Shown here: positions 55,524 to 64,000 of the stretch, piece by piece
Position numbering within the stretch: the first letter of the stretch is position 1
Layout of the letters: each line of letters starts with the position of its first letter
Assembly (NCBI RefSeq): GCF_022429565.1
Contig: NZ_CP092487.1
Span: 1,521,001-1,585,000 of the forward strand
Length of the DNA stretch: 64,000 nucleotides
Reading direction: 5' to 3'
Source of the DNA: Lutibacter sp. A64
GTDB lineage: Bacteria; Bacteroidota; Bacteroidia; Flavobacteriales; Flavobacteriaceae
Position numbers and translations under genes: made by a program
Notes under the pieces: generated by a model
What the model was told of the DNA's origin: nothing
The model's database searches: none
The model's input: only the letters and a program-made list of their open reading frames with translations

Positions 55524-56369
55524 TTTTAATTTTTCTCTATGATATTCAATTAAACCATCAATTGGTCTTCTTAAAATAGTACCAAGCTTAACATTGTGTT
55601 TTTTTGCTACTTTTTCAATAACATCTTTAGAGAAAAATGCAATAGAACCTACAAAATGTACAGGAACATCCTTTACTTGTTTATAAGTAAGCACTCTAGT
55701 TTTAAAGAAAACATTAATTCCTTTTTCAAGTACTTTATCTGTATAAGCAGTACGTTCATTTCTAAAAATAAACTCTGCAAAATGCGCTAAATAAGTATTA
55801 GGGTTGGTTTCCTTATATACATTTCTTTTTATTACATCAGGATCTACATCAAACTGACTTTCAAATTTCTTAGCACTTCTTTTAGGCATTCTTTTGTAAT
55901 AATAGTCTCTAATTAACCTTTTTCCAAAATAATTACCACTTGCTTCATCCATTAAAATAAAGCCTAAAGAAGGAACGCCATTAACAACGTCTTTACCGTC
56001 AAAATAACTACTGTTTGATCCGGTTCCTAAAATACATACAATACCAGGTTCAGTTGTTACAGCATACGTTGCCGCATATGTATCTTCTTTAACCTCTACT
56101 ATTGCATTAATAAAAAATGATTCAAATATTGACTTTAATAATGCAGTTGGTTTTTTTGTTCCACAACCAGCCCCATAGAAATACACATGTGTAATTTTCT
56201 CTTTATGAAATTGAAAATCCTCATTTTCTTCTATACGTTCTTGCAATAAATCACCTGGAAAAACGGCAGGATTTAAACCTGCAGTTCTAGTTTTAAGCAC
56301 AACCACTCCTTTATCGTCCAATAAAATCCAATCGGCTTTTGTTGAACCTCCATCAGCTATTAGAATCAT
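55509..56369 (-). CDS. N-acetylglucosamine kinase-like protein (BadF/BadG ATPase family)
   Basis: The 286-residue protein begins MILIADGGSTKADWILLD, the actin-like ATPase phosphate-1 motif, with LGTGSNSSYFDG as phosphate-2 and VHFVGSIAFFSKDVI as the adenosine motif. Family members phosphorylate N-acetylglucosamine or related hexosamines. It is the last gene of a minus-strand row after pfkA and gapA (gap 31 bp), which fits a role in feeding amino sugars to glycolysis. Overlaps murF by 15 bp at the 3' ends. Confidence 0.85.
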   Translation of the reverse strand: MILIADGGSTKADWILLDDKGVVVLKTRTAGLNPAVFPGDLLQERIEENEDFQFHKEKITHVYFYGAGCGTKKPTALLKSIFESFFINAIVEVKEDTYAATYAVTTEPGIVCILGTGSNSSYFDGKDVVNGVPSLGFILMDEASGNYFGKRLIRDYYYKRMPKRSAKKFESQFDVDPDVIKRNVYKETNPNTYLAHFAEFIFRNERTAYTDKVLEKGINVFFKTRVLTYKQVKDVPVHFVGSIAFFSKDVIEKVAKKHNVKLGTILRRPIDGLIEYHREKLKLEEV

Positions 56370-56400
56370 TTTTTATGAATTTAACTATGAATATAACTTA

Positions 56401-57420
<1,020 letters not shown>

Positions 57421-57435
57421 CTATTAATCTATAAT

Positions 57436-58422
57436 TTATACTGAAGTTATTTCAGCAACTTTTAATAATTCTTTATCTATATCGTTATTCATTTTAATAG
57501 CCTTGTTAAGACCAACTGTAGTAACTTGATTATTTGTAATACCAACCATAACACCAGATGATCTATCTAATAAATGTTCTACTGCTGCTACACCTAATCT
57601 ACTTGCTAATACTCTATCTGAACAACTAGGGCTTCCTCCTCTTTGCATATGCCCTAAAACAGAAACTCTAATATCATAATCAGGGAAAATTTCTTTAATA
57701 TGATCTCCTAATTCAAATACATTTTTACCAATTTTATCTCCTTCAGAAACTACAACAATACTTGAGGTTTTACCTCTTTCTCTACTTCCTCTAAGCGATT
57801 CAACTAGCCTGTCTAGGCCTAAATCTTTCTCTGGAATTAAAATTTCTTCAGCTCCAGCTCCAATTCCTGTATTTAATGCTATAAAACCAGCATCACGCCC
57901 CATAACTTCAATAAAAAATAATCTATTATGAGAACTTGCAGTGTCTCTAATTTTATCAATAACTTCTACCACAGTATTTAATGCAGTATCGTAACCAATA
58001 GTTTTATCAGAACCATATATATCATTATCAATAGTACCAGGAATACCAATAACAGGAAAGTTAAATTCTTGTATAAATTTTAATCCTCCAGTAAAAGTTC
58101 CATCACCACCGATAATAACAAGCGCTCCAACACCTGCTTCTTTTAAATTGTCATAAGCTTTTTGCCTACCTTCTTCTGTTTTAAATTCTTTACATCGTGC
58201 AGATTTTAAAATAGTACCTCCTTTGTTAATAATATTACTAACATGTCTAGACGATAACTCTTCAAAGTCTGCATCAATTAGTCCTTGGTATCCTCTATAG
58301 ACACCAACACAATCTACTCTGTAATACGTACAAGCTCTAACTACAGCTCGTATGGCAGCATTCATTCCAGGAGCATCCCCTCCAGACGTTAAAACTGCTA
58401 TCTTATTTATTGGTTCATTCAT
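57436..58422 (-). CDS. pfkA: ATP-dependent 6-phosphofructokinase
   Basis: The 328-residue enzyme has LTSGGDAPGMNAAIRA at the N-terminus, IGGDGTFTGG (the Gly of GGDGT indicates ATP rather than pyrophosphate use), the catalytic aspartate Asp132 in GTIDND and EVMGRDAGFIA for substrate binding; VLGHMQRGGSPSCSDR lies near the C-terminus. It is the committed step of glycolysis. It heads the operon pfkA-gapA-hexosamine kinase and has a TACCTTTG promoter box at 58441. Confidence 0.96.
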   Translation of the reverse strand: MNEPINKIAVLTSGGDAPGMNAAIRAVVRACTYYRVDCVGVYRGYQGLIDADFEELSSRHVSNIINKGGTILKSARCKEFKTEEGRQKAYDNLKEAGVGALVIIGGDGTFTGGLKFIQEFNFPVIGIPGTIDNDIYGSDKTIGYDTALNTVVEVIDKIRDTASSHNRLFFIEVMGRDAGFIALNTGIGAGAEEILIPEKDLGLDRLVESLRGSRERGKTSSIVVVSEGDKIGKNVFELGDHIKEIFPDYDIRVSVLGHMQRGGSPSCSDRVLASRLGVAAVEHLLDRSSGVMVGITNNQVTTVGLNKAIKMNNDIDKELLKVAEITSV

Positions 58423-58440
58423 AGGTTAAAATTAATTTAC

Positions 58441-58448
58441 CAAAGGTA
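58441..58448 (-). promoter_or_regulatory. Candidate -7 box for pfkA
   Basis: The minus strand reads TACCTTTG, matching TAnnTTTG, 18 bp before the start codon; TTTG lies 23 bp further upstream (58472-58475), a slightly long spacer. Confidence 0.5.
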
Positions 58449-58687
58449 CTTTGAAATGGAATTTTATCCTACAAAACCGTTTTTTTTTCACTAAAACGAT
58501 TTCGCTATATTCCTCTGTAAATCAAGGGTTTCAACGCCTAATCTTGAAATTTTAATATTCTTATCCTCAGATATTTACAGTAAAAATAATTAAAATATTT
58601 TTGATACTCAATTCTTTTAAAAAATATTTTATTTTATAGCTTTAAAGAAACTTTTTAAAAAGTAAAAAAATACTTCTTTTACACGGC

Positions 58688-58721
58688 AAATCCATTCAAT
58701 AAAAATGCATTGAATGGATTT
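58688..58721 (-). terminator. 13-bp inverted repeat after the amylase gene, probable terminator
   Basis: AAATCCATTCAAT and its exact complement flank an 8-nt loop, 78 bp past the amylase stop on the minus strand. The following T-run is short (TTTG), so termination is plausible rather than certain. Confidence 0.45.
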
Positions 58722-58798
58722 ATAAATACAAATTATAAATTATGATTAATTGGCTGTTTGATGAGAGGTTGAATACAAACTCAATCTAACACCTAAAC

Positions 58799-60676
58799 CT
58801 ATTCTATTAATTTAAAAATAAATGAATTTAAAGTATCTAATTTAATATTAGTTGTTCCAATACCGTTTTCAACAATTAATTTAGTTTTTGTTGTTTTATA
58901 CAATTGATCCTCCAAAACATAAGTACCATCTTCTAAGCTCCATTTTTTTATTATTTCTGAAGGTATTTGTAAATCTAAATCATAGTTTACCAAATCATCA
59001 AAATTAGAAATTATTAATAATTTCTCATTTTCATTCCAACGTACAAATGAAAATATTTTACGGGTATAATTATCTAAATTTTGTCTATTGTAATGATGAA
59101 TTTCAGCGTATTCGCCCATTAATGCTTCACTATTTATTGTAAAGTTTAATAAACGTTTGTAAAAGTCTCTTAACTCTTTTTCTTCTAAAGTAGAGCTTCC
59201 TCCATCAAATTTACTATTATTCATCCAACGTTGATGTGTAGGCACACCTACATAATCAAAAATTGAAGTTCTTGTTGGTGATCCAAAACCTGCATTTTCT
59301 GCTCCTGGCTCACCTACTTCTTGTCCAAAATAAATCATTGTTGGTGATGTGCTTATTGTTGCTGAAACTACCATTGCTGGCTTTCCTTTTTCAGCTGAAC
59401 CTGCAAAATCTGGACTTGCAATACGTTGTTCGTCATGATTTTCTAAAAAATGCAACATATTATGCTCAATATCTGCTTTATAATCTTGAATTCCAGTAAT
59501 ATGATCTGTCCAACCGTGACCTTGCATAATATTTTTTATAGTATCATACAACGCAACTTTATCGTACAAATAATCCATTTTACCTTTATGTATATAACTT
59601 CTATACATATCTGGATTGTAAACTTCTGCTAATAAAAAAGCATCTGGATTCACCATTTTTATAGCTGAATTCATAAAGCTCCAAAATTCCACAGGAACCA
59701 TTTCTGCCATATCATATCTAAAGCCATCAACTCCTTTTGCGGTCCAATACAACGCAATATTTCTAAATTTTATCCAAGAACTAGGTACCGTTTTATCTTT
59801 CCAAAATTCAAAATGTGCTTTGTAATCTTCATTCTCAAAACCTTCTGGCAATTCAGCAAAATCTTTTCTTCCATCAGGACTTACACCATAATTTATTTTC
59901 ACCGTTTCATACCAATCATTTACATCTGGACGTGAAGCTCTAGAGCCATTACCAGTCCATTTAGCTGGATTTTCATCAAATTTACCATTTGCTAACGGAT
60001 GATTTTCACCTCCTAAAGGCAAATATCCATCTCTCCATTCTGGAACTTGAAAAGCTTCACCTGGATTGTAATAAAAGTTATTGTTTACATCATATTGTTT
60101 TGTTGTATCATCACTTGCACCAAATGGTTCAGCACCTTCTGGAGTAGATTTACCCTCATAATTACGAGCCACATGATTAGGAACTATATCAATTAATACT
60201 TTCATTCCTTGTTTATGAGTACGCTCAATCAAAGCCTCGAACTCTTCTAATCTATTTTCAACATTTTCTGCTAAATCTGGATTTACATTGTAATAATCTT
60301 TAACAGCATACGGAGAGCCTGCTCGCCCTTTTACAATATCTGGATCATCATTTGAAATTCCAAATTCTGTATAATCTCTAATTACATCGTGATGCGGAAC
60401 ACCTGTATACCAAATGTATGTAACTCCTAAATCTTTAATTTCTTGAAGTGCTTTTTCTGTAAAATCGTTAAATTTACCAACACCATTTTCTTCAATGGTT
60501 CCCCAAGATTTGTTGGTTGTATTTGTGTTTCCAAATAAACGTGTAAAAACCTGATATACTACCTCTTTATGAGCCTTTTGTTCCTTCATAATTGTCTTTG
60601 ATTCTTTTTTTTCTTCATTACAAGCCACAAAAATAAGAATTAACGTAGTAATTACACTTAAATATTTTGTTTTCAT
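58799..60676 (-). CDS. GH13 alpha-amylase family lipoprotein
   Basis: The 625-residue protein has a lipoprotein signal (LIFVACNEEKK, Cys19). GH13 conserved regions appear in order: DIVPNHVARNY (region I), GFRYDMAEMVP (nucleophile Asp), LLAEVYNPDM (acid/base Glu) and FLENHDEQRIAS (third carboxylate Asp). It hydrolyses alpha-1,4-glucans or oligosaccharides at the cell surface or in the periplasm. It is the last of three minus-strand starch genes (GH13, GH97, GH13), 96 bp after the GH97 gene with a palindromic repeat in the gap. Confidence 0.92.
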   Translation of the reverse strand: MKTKYLSVITTLILIFVACNEEKKESKTIMKEQKAHKEVVYQVFTRLFGNTNTTNKSWGTIEENGVGKFNDFTEKALQEIKDLGVTYIWYTGVPHHDVIRDYTEFGISNDDPDIVKGRAGSPYAVKDYYNVNPDLAENVENRLEEFEALIERTHKQGMKVLIDIVPNHVARNYEGKSTPEGAEPFGASDDTTKQYDVNNNFYYNPGEAFQVPEWRDGYLPLGGENHPLANGKFDENPAKWTGNGSRASRPDVNDWYETVKINYGVSPDGRKDFAELPEGFENEDYKAHFEFWKDKTVPSSWIKFRNIALYWTAKGVDGFRYDMAEMVPVEFWSFMNSAIKMVNPDAFLLAEVYNPDMYRSYIHKGKMDYLYDKVALYDTIKNIMQGHGWTDHITGIQDYKADIEHNMLHFLENHDEQRIASPDFAGSAEKGKPAMVVSATISTSPTMIYFGQEVGEPGAENAGFGSPTRTSIFDYVGVPTHQRWMNNSKFDGGSSTLEEKELRDFYKRLLNFTINSEALMGEYAEIHHYNRQNLDNYTRKIFSFVRWNENEKLLIISNFDDLVNYDLDLQIPSEIIKKWSLEDGTYVLEDQLYKTTKTKLIVENGIGTTNIKLDTLNSFIFKLIE

Positions 60677-60703
60677 ATTGATACTAATTGTTTTTGGTTA
60701 TAA

Positions 60704-60760
60704 ATTCCTGCCTGCACTTCGACTCCGCTCAGCAACCACACTTAGTGACTAGACAGGAAT
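60704..60760. repeat. REP-like palindromic repeat
   Basis: The ends ATTCCTG (60704-60710) and CAGGAAT (60754-60760) are complementary, and the inside carries CTTCGACTCCGCTCAG with CACTTAGTG, a GC-rich palindromic motif that recurs between genes in many bacterial genomes. It sits between the GH97 and GH13 genes and stands out against the AT-rich background. Confidence 0.6.
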
Positions 60761-60772
60761 GACAAATCAGAC

Positions 60773-62839
60773 TTATTTTTTAATCAAACTAATTGCAAAA
60801 CCACCTCCTGCTGCAAGTTTTAATGTTTCTTTTGATTGGTTAGTAACCTCAATTTTTCTAATGTTTAAATCGGTTGGATTGTCATTCCAATGTGCATTTT
60901 TCCCATCTTCATAAATTGTTGCTTCGTAAATTCCTTTATCTAAAAAACTAAAATCAATTGTCATTTCTCTAGAGTTTTCATCGGTAATTCCACCAACAAA
61001 CCAATTATCTGAAGTACGTTCTTTACGTGCTATGGTGACAAAATCACCAACTTCACCATTTAATACTTTTGTTTCTTGCCAATCTACACCCACATCTTTA
61101 ATAAATTGTAACGCTGGATTTCCTTCATAATTTTCAATTAAATCCGCAGCCATTTGCACTGGACTATAAATTACAACATACAATGCCAATTGTTGCGCAA
61201 TGGTGGTATTAACTTGATTATCCTCTTTCCACTGGTTAAATTTAATATCAAAAATTCCAGGAGTATAATCAATTGGACCAGCTAACATTCTTGTAAAAGC
61301 TACTATTGGCAAATGCTCTGGTGGATTTCCACCATCACTAGCCCAAGCATTAAATTCTTGTCCGCGTAAACCTTCTCTAGAAATAGTATTTGGATATGTT
61401 CTTCGTAAACCTGTAGCCTTAATTGGCTCATGTGCATTTATTGCTACCTGATATTTGGCGGCTTTTATAACAGCATTATTGTACTGATTTACCATATACT
61501 GACCGTGATGAAACTCTCCTTTTGGCAATATTTTACCAACATAACCTGTTTTTACAGAATGAATTCCTAAACTTTTCATTAAAGCATAAGCAGTATCCTG
61601 CTGTTTTTCATAAGTCTCAGTTGCAGCAGAAGTTTCGTGATGCATTATTATTTCAACACCTTTCTCTTTTCCGTAACGTACAACTTCTTGTAAATCGTAA
61701 TCTGAATATGGAGTTACAAAATCAAAAACGCCTTCTCTATCTTCAAAACCAATCCAATGCTCCCAGCCAGTATTCCAACCTTCAACCAAAACAGCTCCAA
61801 TATTATTTTTTGCTGAAAAATCTATAAAAGCTTTTGCATTTTCTGTTGTTGCTCCGTGTTTTCCTGAAGCCATATCCCAACTCGATTTCCCTAAATGCAT
61901 TTCCCACCAAATACCCGTATATTTTGTAGGTTTAAACCAAGAAACATCTCCTAACTTATTGGGTTCATTTAAATTTACAATTAAATTAGAAGCGATTAAG
62001 TCTTTTGCTTCTTCAGCAATTTGAATAGTTCTCCAAGGTGTATTAAAAGGTACTTTTTGTTTTACTTTATATGAAGTGTTTTCTGAACCAACCAATACAC
62101 TCTTCATTGTAAAATTTTGAGGATTTACCTCTAATGTCATACCCGAATAATCTACCAAACTAGCTTCATGAAAACTTAAATGTAAGCCGCTTTCAGTTTT
62201 CATAGTTACTGGTGTATTTACGGCATTATTAGGAATTGCAGTTTGTGCTAAATTTTCGTGATTAGCAAATTTCTTGGCATCAATTTCACTAAATTTTGTA
62301 GTATTATACAAGTGTTCGTAAATATCCCAATCGCCTGGAATCCACCAAACTTTATGATTTCCTGTAAGATTAAATTCGGTATTTTCTTCGGTAATTAAAA
62401 CTTCTGAAAGGTATTTTTGTTCTGGAAATTCATATCTAAAACCAACACCATCATTATACACTCTAAAAACAATGTTTAATTTTCTTTTTAATTTTGAAGA
62501 TTCTTGTAACTCTATTTTTAACTGTTTGTAATTATTTACAACATCTAATTGCTCTCCCCAAGGCATTTGCCAAGTTTCATTAAAATTTGAACTTGTTGTA
62601 TTTATAATTTCAAAATTATCTTTTAAAGCCATTTCTCTAGCAAAATCAAAGCCTAAAGTTGATGTTTTTATAACATCATTATTTTTATATAAAATTTTAT
62701 AACTTGGTTCTCCTGTTTCAGATACTGAAAATTCAACTAGTATATTTTTATCTGGAGAACTAACAGTTGTTTGTTGTTTTTGCGAACACGAAAAAAGTGT
62801 GATACTTAACAATACAAGTGTAAATTTTAAATATTTCAT
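60773..62839 (-). CDS. GH97 family alpha-glucosidase (SusB-like) lipoprotein
   Basis: The 688-residue protein has a lipoprotein signal (LFSCSQKQ, Cys18). The N-terminal beta-sandwich begins TTVSSPDKNILVEF, and the GH97 barrel shows VLVEGWNTGWEHW, IIMHHETSAATE and ISREGLRGQEFNAW; the glutamates in HHETS and GQEFN fit the inverting, SusB-type subgroup. It releases glucose from maltooligosaccharides. It lies between two GH13 genes on the same strand. Inverting mechanism is inferred from motif context only. Confidence 0.92.
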   Translation of the reverse strand: MKYLKFTLVLLSITLFSCSQKQQTTVSSPDKNILVEFSVSETGEPSYKILYKNNDVIKTSTLGFDFAREMALKDNFEIINTTSSNFNETWQMPWGEQLDVVNNYKQLKIELQESSKLKRKLNIVFRVYNDGVGFRYEFPEQKYLSEVLITEENTEFNLTGNHKVWWIPGDWDIYEHLYNTTKFSEIDAKKFANHENLAQTAIPNNAVNTPVTMKTESGLHLSFHEASLVDYSGMTLEVNPQNFTMKSVLVGSENTSYKVKQKVPFNTPWRTIQIAEEAKDLIASNLIVNLNEPNKLGDVSWFKPTKYTGIWWEMHLGKSSWDMASGKHGATTENAKAFIDFSAKNNIGAVLVEGWNTGWEHWIGFEDREGVFDFVTPYSDYDLQEVVRYGKEKGVEIIMHHETSAATETYEKQQDTAYALMKSLGIHSVKTGYVGKILPKGEFHHGQYMVNQYNNAVIKAAKYQVAINAHEPIKATGLRRTYPNTISREGLRGQEFNAWASDGGNPPEHLPIVAFTRMLAGPIDYTPGIFDIKFNQWKEDNQVNTTIAQQLALYVVIYSPVQMAADLIENYEGNPALQFIKDVGVDWQETKVLNGEVGDFVTIARKERTSDNWFVGGITDENSREMTIDFSFLDKGIYEATIYEDGKNAHWNDNPTDLNIRKIEVTNQSKETLKLAAGGGFAISLIKK

Positions 62840-62906
62840 TTTATTAAACTTTTTATTTTATCATTTTAAATATATAATCACTAGCGCTCATCTGCTTAGC
62901 TAATAA

Positions 62907-63054
62907 CTAGCTATCGTTTGCAACGAGTGCTACCCATATTTCTTTATAACACTCATTGTAAACGAACCCCAACAATAGGGCTAGCTATCGTTTGTAACAA
63001 GTGCTATTCATATTTTTCTATAACACTCGTTGCAAACGAGCGCCAACAATGGTT
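62907..63054. repeat. Two tandem 74-bp palindromic repeat units
   Basis: Units 62907-62980 and 62981-63054 both begin CTAGCTATCGTTTG and have equal length. Each contains an inverted repeat: in unit 1 TCGTTTGCAACGAGTG (62914-62929) faces CACTCATTGTAAACGA (62950-62965), in unit 2 TCGTTTGTAACAAGTG (62988-63003) faces CACTCGTTGCAAACGA (63024-63039). Differences are mostly G/A or C/T changes. The block fills the gap between the GH97 gene and the partial GH13 gene and has no coding function. Confidence 0.8.
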
Positions 63055-63062
63055 ACGTCATT

Positions 63063-64000
63063 CTAAACTTTTTCCTCTAACAATACTATTGTGTGTTCAG
63101 ATTCAAAAGTTGCCAAACCATTAGTTACTTCTGTTGTTTTTCCAGAATATGCATCTTTAAGTATCGTTCCATCTTCAAACACCCCTTCTACTAAAATTTC
63201 TTTTTTACCAATTGGATGCTCTAAACCGACAATTACCTTATCTGTATAATCTTCATTCTTATACGTACGCATAAAAACATAAGGTGCTTCTGAAATCATT
63301 TTATGAACTCCTGCTCCAACACTTGGGTGTTTCGCTCTAAACTTTCCTAATTTTTGCCAATGCGTTAAAATCTCTTGAGTTTTTGCATCATTTTCAATTT
63401 TATCCCAATTCATTAATGATCGTAAGTTTGCATCTCCATTTGCTCCTTCTACAACTAATTCTCTAGCTATTTCATCTCCATAATATATTTGAGCAGCGCC
63501 AGGACATAATATTAATTTAGTAGCAGATTCAAAAGGTTTTGTACGCTCTTTATCAAATGGCTGCCCATCGTCATGAGAACTCACATAATTTAAAATACCA
63601 AAACCATCTAACTCATTATTTAGAATACTATCATACCTAGAAAACAATTCTTCATAAGTATTTTGCGCTGCATTCCACTTAAATTCAAAATTAATTTGAC
63701 TAGAAAATTTATCATCAAAATAATTGACTTTTTTATCTCCAAAATCAAAATATTTACCACCTGAAATTCCATAATTATATATCTCACCTACTAAATAAAA
63801 GCTGTTATCGTCTAACACTTTTTCAGGGTTATTTTGTTTAAACTCGGCAAAAGCGACATCGCAAACCGATTTAAAATCTTGCCAAACATTTTCTTCTGTA
63901 TGCTTCACCGTATCTGCTCTATAACCATCAATTCCAAATTCTGTAATATAATCTGAAAGCCATTTCATAATATAATATTTTGGAGCTCTCGGATATCCTG
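63063..64000 (-). CDS. GH13 alpha-amylase, N-terminus cut by window edge
   Basis: The frame ends at 63063 and stays open to the right edge, reading through the Met at 63968 (upstream codons give GYPRAPKYYI without a stop), so the visible 312 residues are the C-terminal part. GH13 motifs are GIDGYRADTVKH (nucleophile Asp), LVGEIYNYG (acid/base Glu) and YVSSHDDGQPF (third Asp), followed by the C-terminal beta domain. It is a second amylase of the same starch cluster and may be followed upstream, outside the window, by SusCD-type genes. Confidence 0.9.
   Translation of the reverse strand, partial: GYPRAPKYYIMKWLSDYITEFGIDGYRADTVKHTEENVWQDFKSVCDVAFAEFKQNNPEKVLDDNSFYLVGEIYNYGISGGKYFDFGDKKVNYFDDKFSSQINFEFKWNAAQNTYEELFSRYDSILNNELDGFGILNYVSSHDDGQPFDKERTKPFESATKLILCPGAAQIYYGDEIARELVVEGANGDANLRSLMNWDKIENDAKTQEILTHWQKLGKFRAKHPSVGAGVHKMISEAPYVFMRTYKNEDYTDKVIVGLEHPIGKKEILVEGVFEDGTILKDAYSGKTTEVTNGLATFESEHTIVLLEEKV

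Larger units (their letters stand above)
58423..58798. other. Intergenic stretch of 376 bp between pfkA and the amylase gene
   Basis: It holds the pfkA promoter box (58441-58448), a 13-bp inverted repeat (58688-58721) and AT-rich sequence. No convincing ORF or RNA gene is seen. Confidence 0.5.

Noticed and set aside
62907-63054. CRISPR-like array
   Set aside because: Only two units, 74 bp long, directly abutting with no unique spacers, and no cas genes; they are palindromic repeats.
62918-63124. 68-codon open frame on the plus strand
   Set aside because: It lies mostly inside the tandem palindromic repeats and runs into the 3' end of the GH13 gene; the frame is a by-product of the repeats.

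Overview
The window is low-GC DNA from a member of the Bacteroidota, almost certainly a Flavobacteriaceae-type organism. The evidence is the type IX secretion genes porU and porV beside the gliding gene gldJ, a SusC/SusD outer-membrane uptake system with its own ECF sigma/FecR pair, many short lipoprotein signal peptides, and promoters of the Bacteroidota form (TTTG, about 19 bp, TAnnTTTG). I cannot fix the genus from the sequence alone. There are no rRNA genes, no phage, no transposase genes and no CRISPR array.

Layout. 1-3796 (minus): a PIG-L deacetylase, a 34-residue membrane protein and a sodium/solute symporter cut by the left edge. 4015-16031 (mostly plus): dnaN, a guanidinium-type SMR exporter, a Tat-exported sugar isomerase-like protein, small membrane proteins, a VWA lipoprotein, AcpH, gamma-glutamyltransferase, an AI-2E-family permease, DUF1697 and a methyltransferase. 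A gene-poor stretch (14850-15554) then holds two well-formed promoters, a possible untranslated RNA and an unrecorded 43-residue secreted peptide gene ending in a 22-bp perfect hairpin. 16290-29565 (plus): the most distinctive region, an ECF sigma / M14 carboxypeptidase / FecR / SusC / SusD / LamG lipoprotein / C10 cysteine protease locus. It looks like a peptide- or protein-utilisation system rather than a glycan one. A 142-bp inverted-repeat element closes it.

29754-43396: cysK, rpmE2, glutaminyl cyclase, a beta-helix lipoprotein, SDR, SprT-like protease, manC, a DUF389 membrane protein, a TonB receptor, tRNA-Tyr and tRNA-Lys, and mlaF/mlaE-type lipid transport genes. 43511-55523: a PafA-type phosphatase, then porU-porV-cdd-globin-fabH-like on minus diverging from gldJ and murF on plus. 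55509-58422 (minus): pfkA-gapA-N-acetylhexosamine kinase, a sugar-catabolic operon. 58799-64000 (minus): starch/maltodextrin degradation (GH13, GH97 and a second GH13 cut by the right edge), with palindromic repeats in its intergenic gaps.

How the genes fit together: the C10 protease ends in a type IX secretion sorting domain, so the PorU/PorV machinery encoded in the same window would export it. The SusCD pair would take up the peptides it releases, and the M14 enzyme could trim them in the periplasm. The M14 gene and the fecR-susC operon share a 12-bp motif plus downstream similarity in their upstream regions, a good candidate for the promoter read by the adjacent ECF sigma factor.
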